NCBI GenBank assembly: GCA_027924585.1 | Contig: BSBM01000442.1 | Coordinates: 7,440,001-7,504,000, forward strand | Direction of reading: 5' to 3' | Source of the DNA: Larix kaempferi | Lineage: Eukaryota > Streptophyta > Pinopsida > Pinales > Pinaceae | DNA: 64,000 bases | Shown: one piece after another, positions 35,661 to 46,294 of the stretch | How positions within the stretch are numbered: the first letter of the stretch is position 1 | Layout: each line of letters begins with the position of its first letter | The notes under the pieces: generated by a model | What the model saw: the letters and a program-made list of their open reading frames with translations, nothing else | What the model was told of the DNA's origin: nothing | Databases searched by the model: none | Position numbers and translations under genes: made by a program

Positions 35661-38419
35661 GACCTAACATCAGGATGAGATTATCCCAAAAGAATATCCA
35701 CCCAAAACTTAAATTCTAATGTCAAATAAAACGATGGATGAGATTTAGTTACTTAAACCTTGTAGTACCTATAATCAAGTCTATGTTATTCTAATGTCCT
35801 AATGATGGTCATATTGAATTATTTTCTTAGTGTGTTATACAGGTTCCACTCAGGCTTGCATTTATTCCAAGTGGTGAGAATCCAGATGATGTAGTATCAT
35901 AATTAACAAATTGTATTTTTATAGTTAAATTTCATAATACTTATTAGATTTTATTCTTGTTGCAAGGTGCATATACTTTTGATGCTTGTCCAAATGTAGT
36001 AATGTATGCACCTAATAGGAAATTTGCAGGCCTTCTTCAGTGACTACTTTTCTATTTTCCTCCAGACTCCAAGAAAACATTGTCAAGGTTTTCCTTACCC
36101 CCTGGTTCTCACTTGGGTTGCTTGTTCTATTTCTCACTTGGATTTTATTCTTTATAGAATTTGGACTCCAACTCACCCATTTGCTCATAATCTCATCCAG
36201 TTAACTAGACCCAATGTTTACCCCTCCAAATAGAGGAATCATAATGTTGTTCACACACACATGCATAGGTATTCTGGTTGCTTCAACTGAATTTTTTTAT
36301 CTTTTCAGTTATGTAATAGGAGACACCTCAATACTAGGACAAATCAGTTTGAACTCAATGAAGGATGTTGAATCCTTGATTTCCCCTCCAGAACTCAACC
36401 GTGAAAGTAGCAGTTCCACATTTCCAGGTCGTATTGATTACTTCATCTGTACTTGAACTAAAAAATGTCCTATCTTATTTAGAAATGAAGATCAAGCTCT
36501 CTCAACCCAAAAATAGGTTTTCCTCTCTAGAACAATCAAACCTTAGTTTCTTCTTTGGTTTAGGATCATTGTAGACTAGATAGAAAATTCATGTAAGTTT
36601 ACAATGAATAGAATTCCAGCAATTGTTATGTTTAATCATGAGTTTTATTTTGATATCATTTTTGGTTTTATACCTCCTTGAAGTTCTAAGGTACTTTTTC
36701 CACTTTAAGAATAGTTAACATGGAAGTATATAGCAACCTGCAAATTAAGAGAATGAATCTAACTTACAGGAATCAAAGGTTTGCTACTAGATCTCTATTC
36801 TTCAATTCAATCAATCATCCAATCATCCAATCACCAATGTGGTTCCTGTGACCGATGACAAAACACTTTTACAACTACAGGATTGTTCCCCTACAATCTA
36901 TCCCCTTGTCAAATTCAAGCTTGCAATTCTCCAACCCTTACAGCAATCAAGTTGGATCAGCTGCATCTCATTGATTTCAAGTTTAATAATGAATATCTTT
37001 CTCAGGTCTCATCAACAACTCGAAACAACTTAAAAATTGTCACTCGGCTAGAACGGAACCATATTTCATTTGCCCTACTAAGGGATTGTGACCTTTATCT
37101 ATGCACACAAGATTTTTTTTTCATGGCATATACTTTCTCAGTCAAATTGTATTATCATTCAAACCCTAACAGTACCTTCAGGCATCGACATCATTGCATA
37201 GAAGAGTGCATTCATATAAATGGAAAAAACAAAGTATTGGAAACATTACCAGATATCTTCACTTCAGATTTAGAACAATCCTCTCAATCACCTGATGTTA
37301 TCATGTTCTCAATTATCTATCCAACGCTGCACATACATTCCAACTCAATCATTACATTAAATATTTGAGTGTGCACATTACAGCTTCTCAAGTGATGGAT
37401 TGATTCACTCTAATGGTGGATCAACTTATCATAGCAGTAAATTAGAAGTGGAGCGCACTTCTATGCAATCCAATTCCCTCTTCTTGCATAAGATCGGTTT
37501 GATGTTCTTCGTTCCACATCAATTGATTGTCATTGTTCAACTATTATACTCCTGAGTTTACACTTGATTACTAGAACACAACGTATAAATTCCCTTTTTG
37601 ACTGCTGCAAATCACCATAAATTTAATTAACCCGATTGCTGGAAATATCATTAACAGAGCACACAAATTATGTTCAATCACTAGAACAGAGCAAAAAGTT
37701 CATAAATGCTACTGAAGATTAATATGCTATTTCCCATGAATGTGAAACTATGTAGATTGCCGAAGTTTGCACTCAATCATTCACAAGAAAATTTTAGAGA
37801 ATCCATACTAAATACTATCAAATAAGACGTGAAATTTAAACCCCAACGCTGAAAGAGAGCTGCTCTTTTTCCCTTGCACAAAAATAGAGTATATTTCATT
37901 CAAAATCACTATAGAATACATGACAGAGAGAAAATTCTATTAACCTACAGGAGTTTCCTGTCAAACCCTCATACATTCAATTAATCATCAACAGATTAAT
38001 ACATATAATTTATCTGGCTTGATTTCTCATTCTTGGCGTCAAGGCCTTGGCCATTTTTTTTAATTTCTCTCTCTAACCTCCTCTCCTTATTCTCTACTTA
38101 ATAGCTTTATGAATATAATAAACCAATGATTAATTCAAATCACAAAGGAATATTAGTATCCTCCAAGTTTAGATAACAAATCCCTGATGTCCGTATAATT
38201 TCTCAACTTCTCTAACTTTATGCTAAAATGGAAAATCTGTTACATTATATGGATTGGTTATATCTAGATGTGGGTTGTTGAGTTGAATAAGGATTTGAAA
38301 TTGGTCCTGTGCAAGAGCAGTTTGAGTTTGTTGTCATTCAAATTTTTTCCACCAAGGGCATTGCCCATTCTGTTGTCATTCAAATGTCAATGGGTTCAGT
38401 TCCTGGGTATTTTTCCCAC
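35661..38419. other. CACTA left interior with possible captured exon fragments
   Basis: Mostly stop-rich. Two short blocks look like exons on the plus strand: 35843-35902 (after a TATACAG acceptor) encodes VPLRLAFIPSGENPDDVVS, and 35967-36030 (after TTGCAAG) encodes GAYTFDACPNVVMYAPNRK. I do not recognise the protein. The larger open frame 36883-37368 has no recognisable features. Confidence 0.35.
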
Positions 38420-38424
38420 CAAGG

Positions 38425-39017
38425 TGTTGATGTATATGTAACTTCGAAATGTATTTCATATATATTTATTGTACTCTTATTAGAGATGTGTTATTCCTCT
38501 ATAAGGAAGTGTCGTCATGTGGATTGACAAGTGTCGCAAGTGTGTGTACTTGCCGATGGGTTATTAGACCACCATGTGTGGGGTCAGCCCTAAAATATAT
38601 ATATTATAATGTGGATGTACCTAGCTAGACAAGTCGGCCCCATAAGGTCACTGGGCAAACAGGTTAGTATAAATAGAGATCAAGTGATCTCTATTTTTAT
38701 CATTCAGAAAGTTATATCTCTCTCACTTAGAAAGTGGCACACTAGTGAGGAGGAGGATCATCTGCTACTAGGAGACTATCTCAGTGTATTTTGGTTGTAC
38801 TTTGGTTGAGCCATTTCTCTCTCTATCTCTGAGGAAGTTGTTGGGTTTTTCACCTTAGGGTTTTCCCCACGGAAACTCTGTGTCTCTTGTCTCTCATGCT
38901 TTTGATTCTTGTGATGCTTGTCATGCTTATTGTGATTGTTATGCATTGATATACTGTATATGTTATTCTCTCAATGAAGATCCTAAAGTATTGTGAATTA
39001 ATGCTCAAAATTTAACA
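38425..39017 (+). repeat. Copia-B 5' LTR
   Basis: 593 bp, with TATAAATA at 38668 overlapping a perfect 12-bp-arm dyad (38671-38696) and the PBS directly after its end. Confidence 0.93.
38671..38696 (+). promoter_or_regulatory. TATA box with overlapping perfect dyad in the copia-B LTR
   Basis: AAATAGAGATCA-AG-TGATCTCTATTT: 12-bp arms with a 2-bp loop, beginning inside the TATA box TATAAATA at 38668. It recurs at 45267-45292 in the 3' LTR with a GG loop. It would sit at or just before the transcription start. Confidence 0.7.
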
Positions 39018-39591
39018 TGGTATCAGAGCTAACCTGAGAAGAAGACATTTTGCAGTGACGGAAACTTGAGTTTCTTGTTTATTGGGTTTCTCTCCATAGT
39101 TTTTGGAAAAGTAGTATAGTAGATTGACTCTACTCATCAAGGAGAATCTATCTATCCAATCATAATTCAATTCTGAGCATTTTCAGATTTGGCCCTAAAA
39201 ATTAGGGTTTCCACAAAAATAGGAATTTCTGGAATCTGAAGACACAACTGGAATCTCCTTGCAAAAATCGAAGTTTAGAGCTTTGGATCAAGATTTTTGG
39301 CTGGGGAGATCTCCAGGAAACTCAAACCCTAATTCAGGGCTCTCCCTAGTGAGCCCGGGAGGACAAAAAGACAAATCTAAAGGGTAAAACTTTGCTGATC
39401 TCAAATTCTGAATGCACCAGGCTGATTATCTCATCAAGGCACATCTTTCTATCCTTTCAGAAATTTGAAATTCACATTTTGAATTTTTAGGGTTTTTTCA
39501 ACAAACCCTAATCCGGGACCAGATCCAGTTTTCAGCATTTCAAGTGGTAAGACCTAAATATTTTCTATTTCCATTTGAAGTAGTCTTTAAG
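39018..39591 (+). other. Copia-B PBS and leader
   Basis: Perfect TGGTATCAGAGC PBS followed by about 560 bp of leader without a convincing ORF. The gag ATG is at 39592 (MSHHTKLEDK), matching MYQHTKLEDK of copia-A. Confidence 0.8.
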
Positions 39592-41771
39592 ATGTCTCAC
39601 CACACCAAGCTTGAGGATAAGCTTGAAGGGGCTGATAACTTCCGAGCTTGGAAGTACAGGATTGGGTTAATCCTAGAAGAAAATGAGTTGGACTCATATA
39701 TAAAAGAAGACATCCCTATCCCAGAGGATGAAGAGGCCAAGGTATTGCATAAGAAGAACTTGGTCAAGGCAAAGAGAATCATTGCTGATTCTATCAAAGA
39801 CCATCTCATACCCCATGTGTCTTCTCTAAAGACACCCAAGGAGATGTTTGACTCTTTGACCAAGCTATTTGAAGGGAAGAACATAAATCGGAAGATGACT
39901 CTGTAGAATCAATTGAAAGGGGTCAAGATGTTGAATGGAGAAACCATTCAATATTACTTCTCCAAGGTCTCTCAGATCAAGGAGCAACTTGAAGTTGTGG
40001 ATGAAGTAGTGGACAATGGTGAAGTTGTTATGACCACTCTGAATGGCCTTCCTAGGTCATGGGACTCCTTTATTCAAGGAATCTGTGCAAGAAAGAAATT
40101 GATGTCTTTCAGTAAACTATGGGAGGAATGCTCTCAAGAAGAAGCTAGACTTGTAGTCGTGAGGAAAAGATGGGAGGTGAAGATCAAGCTCTTTCAACTC
40201 ACACCAAAAGAAGCAAGCCCAAGAAGGAGCACTCTCGCTACAAAAGATCCTATCAAAAGAATAAGAAGGATATAAGATGCTTCACATGCAATGAGAAGGG
40301 TCACTTTGCTTCAGATTGTCCCAAGAACAAAAGGGATAATAACAACAAATTCAGCAAGAAGAAGAAGGGCAGCAAAAGAAATTTCCATGCTCATGCTGCC
40401 GAGGATGATGAACCTCCAAAGAAGAAGGCTAGGGCAGCAAGTGATGATGACTCATCAAGTGAAGAAGAGTATGTTCTAATCTCTGCTCTCACAGGTACTA
40501 TCTCCCATGGTTGTAATGATTGGTTGATTGATAGTGGGGATTCCAAACACATGATTGGGTTTAAGGAATCTTTTGTGAATCTATCTGAACATGAATCACC
40601 CCATAAGGTAAAACTTGGGGAGGATTATCAATACCCAATCAAAGGATGTGGTGAAGCCTCCTACGACGTAGATTCTGGAAAATCTTTGAAGATGAAAGAA
40701 GTCCTTTATGTACATGGACTCAAGAAGAACTTACTCTCCAACTCTGCATTGGATGCAAAAGGTATGAGGGTTGCATTTGTGGATGGCCAATTCCTAATGT
40801 GGCCAAAGGGAAAGACCATAGATGATGCAGTAGTGATTGGAGAGAAAGAGGGAGGATTGTATAAATTGAAGGGACAACCTGAACATGCCATGGTGCATGA
40901 ATCTATGGAGCCAAGTGAACTTTGGCATAGAAGGCTTGCTCATATGCACTATAGGGCACTCCCAATTGCAAGCAAGGCTGTAGAAGGTCTTCCTAAAATC
41001 AAGACCAAACATGAAGGTGTTTGCAAAGGATGTGTAAAAGGTAAGAACATTAAGAAGGCTTTCCCAAGCAGTGAAAGCAAGGCCAAAGATATCCTAGAAA
41101 TCATCCACTCATATGTATGTGGTCCTATGTCATCCAGTTCTCTTAGTGGTTATGTTTACTATGTCTCATTTATTGATGACTTCTCCAGGAAGACTTGGGT
41201 ATACTTCTTGAAGAACAAAGATGAAGTGTTCAAGGAATTCAAAACCTTGATGGAGAATCAAATTGACAAGAAGATCAAAACATTTAGATCCAACAATGGT
41301 GGAGAATTCACCTCAGGTGACTTCAAGAAGCTTGGTAGTGATCCAGGGATTAAGAGGGAGTTGACTGCTCCCTATAATCCTCAACAAAATGGAGTTGCAG
41401 AAAGGAAGAATAGAACAATCATGGAAGCAGCAAGGGCAATGTTGCATGACCAGGATCTACCTATGCATTTGTGGGAAAAAGCAACTAGAACAGCTGTATA
41501 TGTGCAGAACAGAACACCCCACAAGATATTGGACAACAAAACACTAGAAGAGGTCTTTTCTGGTAAGAAACCCGAAGTCAGCCATCTCAAAATATTCGGT
41601 TGTCCAATATACACTCATGGCCCAAAGGAAAAGAGGACTAAACTAGATCCTACAGGAAAGAAGGGTATCTTTGTGGGTTATAGTGAAAGCTCAAAGGCTT
41701 ACATATTATACTTTCCAGGGTTCAAGAAGATTGATGTCAGCAAGGATGAATATAAGTTCAAGGATAGGTAA
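39592..41771 (+). pseudogene. Copia-B gag, protease and integrase
   Basis: Gag UBN2 core (IIADSIKDHLIPHVSSLK, LNGLPRSWDSFIQGI) with a stop at 39904 and a one-base frameshift near 40160. The frame from 40170 is open for 533 codons. It encodes a CCHC knuckle CFTCNEKGHFASDCP, protease WLIDSGDSKHM near 40520, GAG-pre-integrase LWHRRLAHMHYRAL near 40920 and integrase with YNPQQNGVAERKNRT near 41370. Two integrase catalytic Asp positions are changed (HSYVCGP instead of HSD, and RSNNGGEF instead of RSDNGGEF). The C-terminal SH3-like end FGCPIYTHGPKEKRTKLD is present. Confidence 0.92.
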
Positions 41772-42480
41772 TCTAGGAAGCAAAGATCAAGAGGGAGCAC
41801 ACTTCAGCAGCTCCTACAAGGATGCATATTTTCAGAGGGAGTTGACCATCTTCCTACATTCCACAACAGAAAGATGTAGAAGAAGCTACTTCAACAGCTC
41901 CTTCCAGGAAGCAAAGACTTAGAGGGAGTCCACCCAACAAACAAACAAAGATAGGCATTTCAATTATCATTTCTTGCCTATTTTGTTTGTTTAAATAATA
42001 TTATGCTTATGTTCCTAGACTTAGGAGATGTATTGTGCATATTAGAATGATTGCATTAATGAACATTGTACTACTAATATGCATGTGATGGGTAAGTGGC
42101 CTATGGCACTGTACAACATTCCAGTGCTACTTATCTAGAATGAAACCTCTTTGCTGACATGTTGGGAGTAGTGCAAACTCTTAACAATGTTCTGGTAGAG
42201 ATTGGAAGGCATCTAGAAAGTTGTGGAACATGTATAAATGTTGTATTGAAGCACTGGCTAAGATAACTGCATGATTGCATGACATATTTATTTATGTGTA
42301 AAGAATTTGTTCTGAAAATTATGAGATGTTTCTAAATCATGCAATTTAACTTGTTTTGTAGGAAAGACCGTATATCTTCACCTACAAAAGGACTACAACA
42401 TTTGTTCCAGCAACAAAGATATCTATTGAAGATATTGAAGTTCCCAGGATCTGGGATGAAGAAATGGAATGCCATGATCC
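41772..42480 (+). other. Copia-B linker with intron-like block
   Basis: Stop-rich. A duplicated GGAAGCAAAGA...AGAGGGAG motif occurs near 41777 and 41908. The segment 41945-42365 is homologous to the copia-A block at 31750-32185 and ends TTGTTTTGTAG, like a splice acceptor. Confidence 0.55.
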
Positions 42481-43512
42481 GTCGATCATGAAGAAGATGT
42501 TTGGGATGCATTCCCAAGACCTGACAGGGAGTCACATGTGTGCAGATTGAAGAAAGCCTTGTATGGCTTATAGCAAGCTCCCAGAACTTGGTGTGATACA
42601 AAGAGGAAGCTTACTGCCGAGTTCGATATGAAAGATTTGGGAATGATGCATTATTTCCTAGGTATGGAGGTGTGGCAGAGTATAGGTGGGATCTTCCTTG
42701 GTCAAGGGAAGTACACAGTAGATATCCTGAAGAGATTTAGGATGATGGATTGCAAGGCCATGACCACACCTATGGCATCGAATCTGAAGCTTCTATGTGA
42801 TGCTTCATCTAAGCCGGTTGATGTTTCTATGTATCGTCAGATGATTGGGTCCTTGATGTACCTGACGAACACGGGACCAGATATTTGCTTTGCGGTGAAC
42901 ACATTGAGTCAGTTCCTGACAGATCCAAGGAGTGTTCATCTGGTTGCTGTAAAGCATGTTCTGAGGTACCTGAAGGGTACAGTGTATTATGGGCTCAAAT
43001 ATGAAGCGAATCAAAAGTTTAACCTACAGGGTTATGTTGATTCAGATTGGGCTGGCAGTGCTGCAGATAGGAAGAGCACATCTGGGTGCTACTTCAGTAT
43101 GGGATTAGGTGTGATCTCTTGGTTTAGTAGGAAGCAGTCCTGCGTACCACTGAGTATAGCTGAGGTAGAGTATGTTGTAGCCTGCTCAGCTAGTTGTGAG
43201 GTAGTAGGGCTACAGAAGCTACTGTCTGAGTTATTTGATCCCCCGTTGGATGCTACTGGTATCTTTTGTGATAACCAGAGTTGTGTGAAGCTATCTGAGA
43301 ACCCAGTGTTTCATGACAGGTCGAAACACATAGAGATCAAATATCACTATATCAGGGATATGGTGCATAGAGGAGCTGTGAAGCTCTTATATGTTGCGAC
43401 GGATGACCAGATTGCAGATGTGCTGACAAAGCCACTAGCCAGGGTGAAGTTTGAGTACTTTAGAGAGAGGCTTGGTGTTCTTCAGATTGATGACACTTCG
43501 AGGAAGAAGTGA
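42481..43512 (+). pseudogene. Copia-B RT remnant and RNase H
   Basis: The RT is collapsed: DVWDAFPRP runs directly into SHVCRLKKALYGL, and RTWCD into TKRKLTAEFDMKDLGMMH. Compared with copia-A, about 300 bp and about 155 bp are missing, including the YVDD box. From 42628 the frame is open for 294 codons, through the RT connection and RNase H (YVDSDWAGSAADRKSTSG near 43035, CDNQSCVKLSENPVFHDR, ADVLTKPLARVKFEYFRERL), ending at 43512. The RNase H half is complete. Confidence 0.9.
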
Positions 43513-43583
43513 TGGACACATTTGCTGAAGCCATTCCAAGCATGTTGGAAGGAGGATCCTTCACATGGCTATGGATGTAAGCA

Positions 43584-44030
43584 TTGGATGGTGAACATCA
43601 GGATGTTGTTCTGGTTTCTGCTTTGTATGATCAGTTGGATAATTTTTATGTATGTATGTATGCATCATGTTGGATGCTGGATATGATCAGTTGGATCATT
43701 TCTATATGTATGTACGCATCATGTTGGATGCTGGATATGATCAGTTGGATAATTTATATGTATGTACGCATCATGCTGGATGCTGGATATGATCGATTGG
43801 ATCATGTGTATGTATTTTTGTATATGCATCATGTTGGATGCTTGGACCATGTATCTGTATATGTATCAGGTGGATACATTGTATGATCAGGTGGATCATG
43901 TATGGTGATATGTATCATGTATTTGTATTTGTATCAGGTGATACACTGTATGATCAGGTGGATCATGTATGATGATATGTATCAGGTAGATACTTGGTAT
44001 GCATTAGGTACATGCATTGTATGATCAGGA
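43584..44030 (+). repeat. Minisatellite 1 in the copia-B 3' region
   Basis: Tandem units of roughly 50-60 bp with the core ATGCTGGATATGATCAG and TGGATCAT. They are later degenerate, with GTATCAGGTGATAC units near 43860-43990. Confidence 0.8.
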
Positions 44031-44179
44031 TGATCAAGGATGACAAGCTTCAGGATGTTGCTCCAGATGACATGCAGCAGGATGTTGCAGTGATGATGAT
44101 CAGGATGATCATGTGTACATCAGGATGATGTATGGGGAGTATCAAGTTGATACTCTATGGCTGTGGATTAGGTTGTGCA

Positions 44180-44765
44180 GATGAGCATATAATTTGTCCC
44201 TGAGAGATTTGCAGATAGTCTTTCGACGTTTTGCCTATGGCATATAATTTGGCCCTAAGATATCTGGAAAATGCTCTTTCAAGTTTTTGCTCTGGGAGGA
44301 CATATAATTTAGCCCTGGGAGATCTGCAGATAGTCTTTCGAGGTTTTTCCTATGGCATATAATATAGCCCTGGGATATCTGGCAGATGCTCTTTCGAGGT
44401 TTTGTCCTATGGCATATAATATGTCCCTGGGAGATCCGATAGGTTGGGCTGTGTGCCCGTAATAAGTCCTGGGATGCTCTTGCAAGGTTTTGCCATGACC
44501 ACATATAATCTATCCCTGGGAGATCCTATAGGTAGAGTTGTGTGCTCATAACATCCTGGGATACTCTTGCGAGGTTTTGTGGTGACCACATATAATCTAT
44601 CCCTGGGAGATCCTATAGGTAGAGCTGTGTGCTTGTAACAGCCTGGGATGCTCTTGCGAGGTTTTGTGGTGAGGTCACATATAATATGGCCCTGGGAGAT
44701 CCTATAGGTAGAGTCGTGTGCTCATAACAGCCTGGGATGCTCTTTCGAGGTTTTATGATGCACGT
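44180..44765 (+). repeat. Minisatellite 2 in the copia-B 3' region
   Basis: About eight units of 55-95 bp with the core CATATAAT...CCCTGGGAGATC and CTTTCGAGGTTTTG. Unrelated to minisatellite 1 and to the copia-A array at the equivalent place. Confidence 0.8.
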
Positions 44766-45007
44766 AATAAGTCCTGAGGATTCCATAGTATGGCCAGTGA
44801 TGATGAAGACCTACAGGTGGTGGGCCTACATCCAGTATGAAAAAGGACTGGCTTTGTAGAACTTCCTATGATGAGTAGAGTTAGAGATTGGTTGAGATAG
44901 CAGTAGTAGTGACGATGACGATGATGATGCATTGATGACGATGATCCCGAGAAGAAGACTTGTCTAGTAGATCTATGTCAAGAAATATCTTCCTAGTTAA
45001 GAGGGAG

Positions 45008-45613
45008 TGTTGATGTATATGTAACTTCAGAATATATTTCATCTATGTATTTCATATATATCTATTGTACCCTTATTAGAGATTTGTTATTCCTCTATAA
45101 GGAAGTGTCGTTAAGTGGATTGACAAGTGTCGCAAGTGTGTGTACTTGCCGATGGGTTATTAGACCACCATGTGTAGGGTCGGCCCTGAAATATATATAT
45201 TATAACGTGGATGTACCTAGATAGATAAGTTTGCCCCATAAGGTCACTAGGAAAACAGGTTAGTATAAATAGAGATCAGGTGATCTCTATTTATATCATT
45301 CGGAAAGTTATATCTCTCTCACTTAGAAAGTGGTGCACTAGTGAGGAGGAGGATCATCTGCTACTAGGAGACTATCTCAGTGTATTTTGGTTGTACTTTG
45401 GTTGAGCCATTGCTCTCTCTATCTCTGAGGAAGTTGTGGGGTTTTTCACCTTAGGGTTTTCCCCACGGAAATTCTGTGTCTCTTGTCTCTCATGCTTTTG
45501 ATTCTTGTGATGCTTGTCATGCTTATTGTGATTGTTATGCATTGATATACTGTATATGTTATTCTCTCAGTGAAGATCCTAAAGTATTGTGAATTAATGC
45601 TCAAAATTTAACA
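45008..45613 (+). repeat. Copia-B 3' LTR
   Basis: 606 bp. Longer than the 5' LTR mainly by a CATCTATGTATTT-type insertion near 45040. It ends AAATTTAACA and is followed directly by the TSD. Confidence 0.93.
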
Positions 45614-45618
45614 CAAGG

Positions 45619-46150
45619 GCATTGCCCATTCTGTTGTCATTCAAATTTTTCCCATTTTTCCCTATACAGGACCTACATTTTCCTCATTATAGGCAAAATT
45701 CATGCTCAACAAAAAATTCACAATAATGGTTATGCAGTTTTAACGGAGACCCTGGTACAACAGAAGAGATAAATTCAAGCCTTAGAGGCTGAGTGCAATA
45801 TCCTTCATCATCTGGTTTCAAATATTGCTAGGGGCTCACAGTCCAATTCTATTCTTGAAGTTTATGAAAGTGACATGAAGGTTGTAAACTTGAAATCTAA
45901 ATATCTAAATCATATTGTATAGTAAGCATTACCATAGTGATGTGGCTTCTTCCATTTCTAAAGAAACATTTGGTGCTGCTTTATTTCCTTCATTTCCTTC
46001 ATCCTCTTTGTTCATTGTTTTCATCGCAACTAAGCTCATCACTAAAAAATGAATGATATGGTTTTGAACCCTGCAGTATGAAGAATGAAGGTTTTATAAA
46101 TATGAATAATTGACAAAAATCTATAATAAATATGAATAGAAGAGCATTTT
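45619..46150 (+). other. Possible captured coiled-coil exon in the CACTA element
   Basis: Plus-strand frame after a TATACAG acceptor (about 45655) reads KIHAQQKIHNNGYAVL, LETLVQQKR (one stop), IQALEAECNILHHLVSNI and VYESDMKVVNLKSKYL, ending near 45920. The heptad-like Leu/Ile spacing suggests a coiled coil from a host gene. Family unknown. Confidence 0.35.
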
Positions 46151-46154
46151 AATT

Positions 46155-46294
46155 ACCTTATTGAGATCCTCTCTGTTTTGAGAATAGTTTAATATTCTCT
46201 ACTAAACATGGCCAACCACATGAAGGTGGAATCTCATATGGCCCCTCCCCCCCCTCACATCACTCTCAATTCCCCATACCCAATGCATGTGCTT
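46155..46294. repeat. CACTA internal direct repeat, copy 1
   Basis: Starts ACCTTATTGAGATCC, continues TTAATATTCTCTACT and GTGAAGGTGGAA-like text, then a C-rich run. Matches 54120-54262. It lies just beyond the 3' end of the SET/TnpA gene. Confidence 0.75.

Larger units (their letters stand above)
38425..45613 (+). mobile_element. Copia-B, full-length copia element inside the CACTA element
   Basis: TSD CAAGG at 38420-38424 and 45614-45618. LTRs 38425-39017 (593 bp) and 45008-45613 (606 bp), TGTTGATGTATATG ... AAATTTAACA; PBS TGGTATCAGAGC at 39018; polypurine tract AAGAGGGAG at 44999-45007. Coding: gag (39592-40320), protease and integrase (to 41771), a heavily deleted RT and RNase H (42480-43512). 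It is defective because the RT active site is deleted. Confidence 0.94.

Noticed and set aside
36883-37368. 161-codon plus-strand frame in the CACTA left arm
   Set aside because: No recognisable motif or domain and no splice-consistent context. Length alone is not enough.
43584-43886. 100-codon plus-strand frame rich in Met, Tyr and Ile
   Set aside because: Shadow of copia-B minisatellite 1.
44235-44504. 89-codon minus-strand frame with repeated units
   Set aside because: Shadow of copia-B minisatellite 2.
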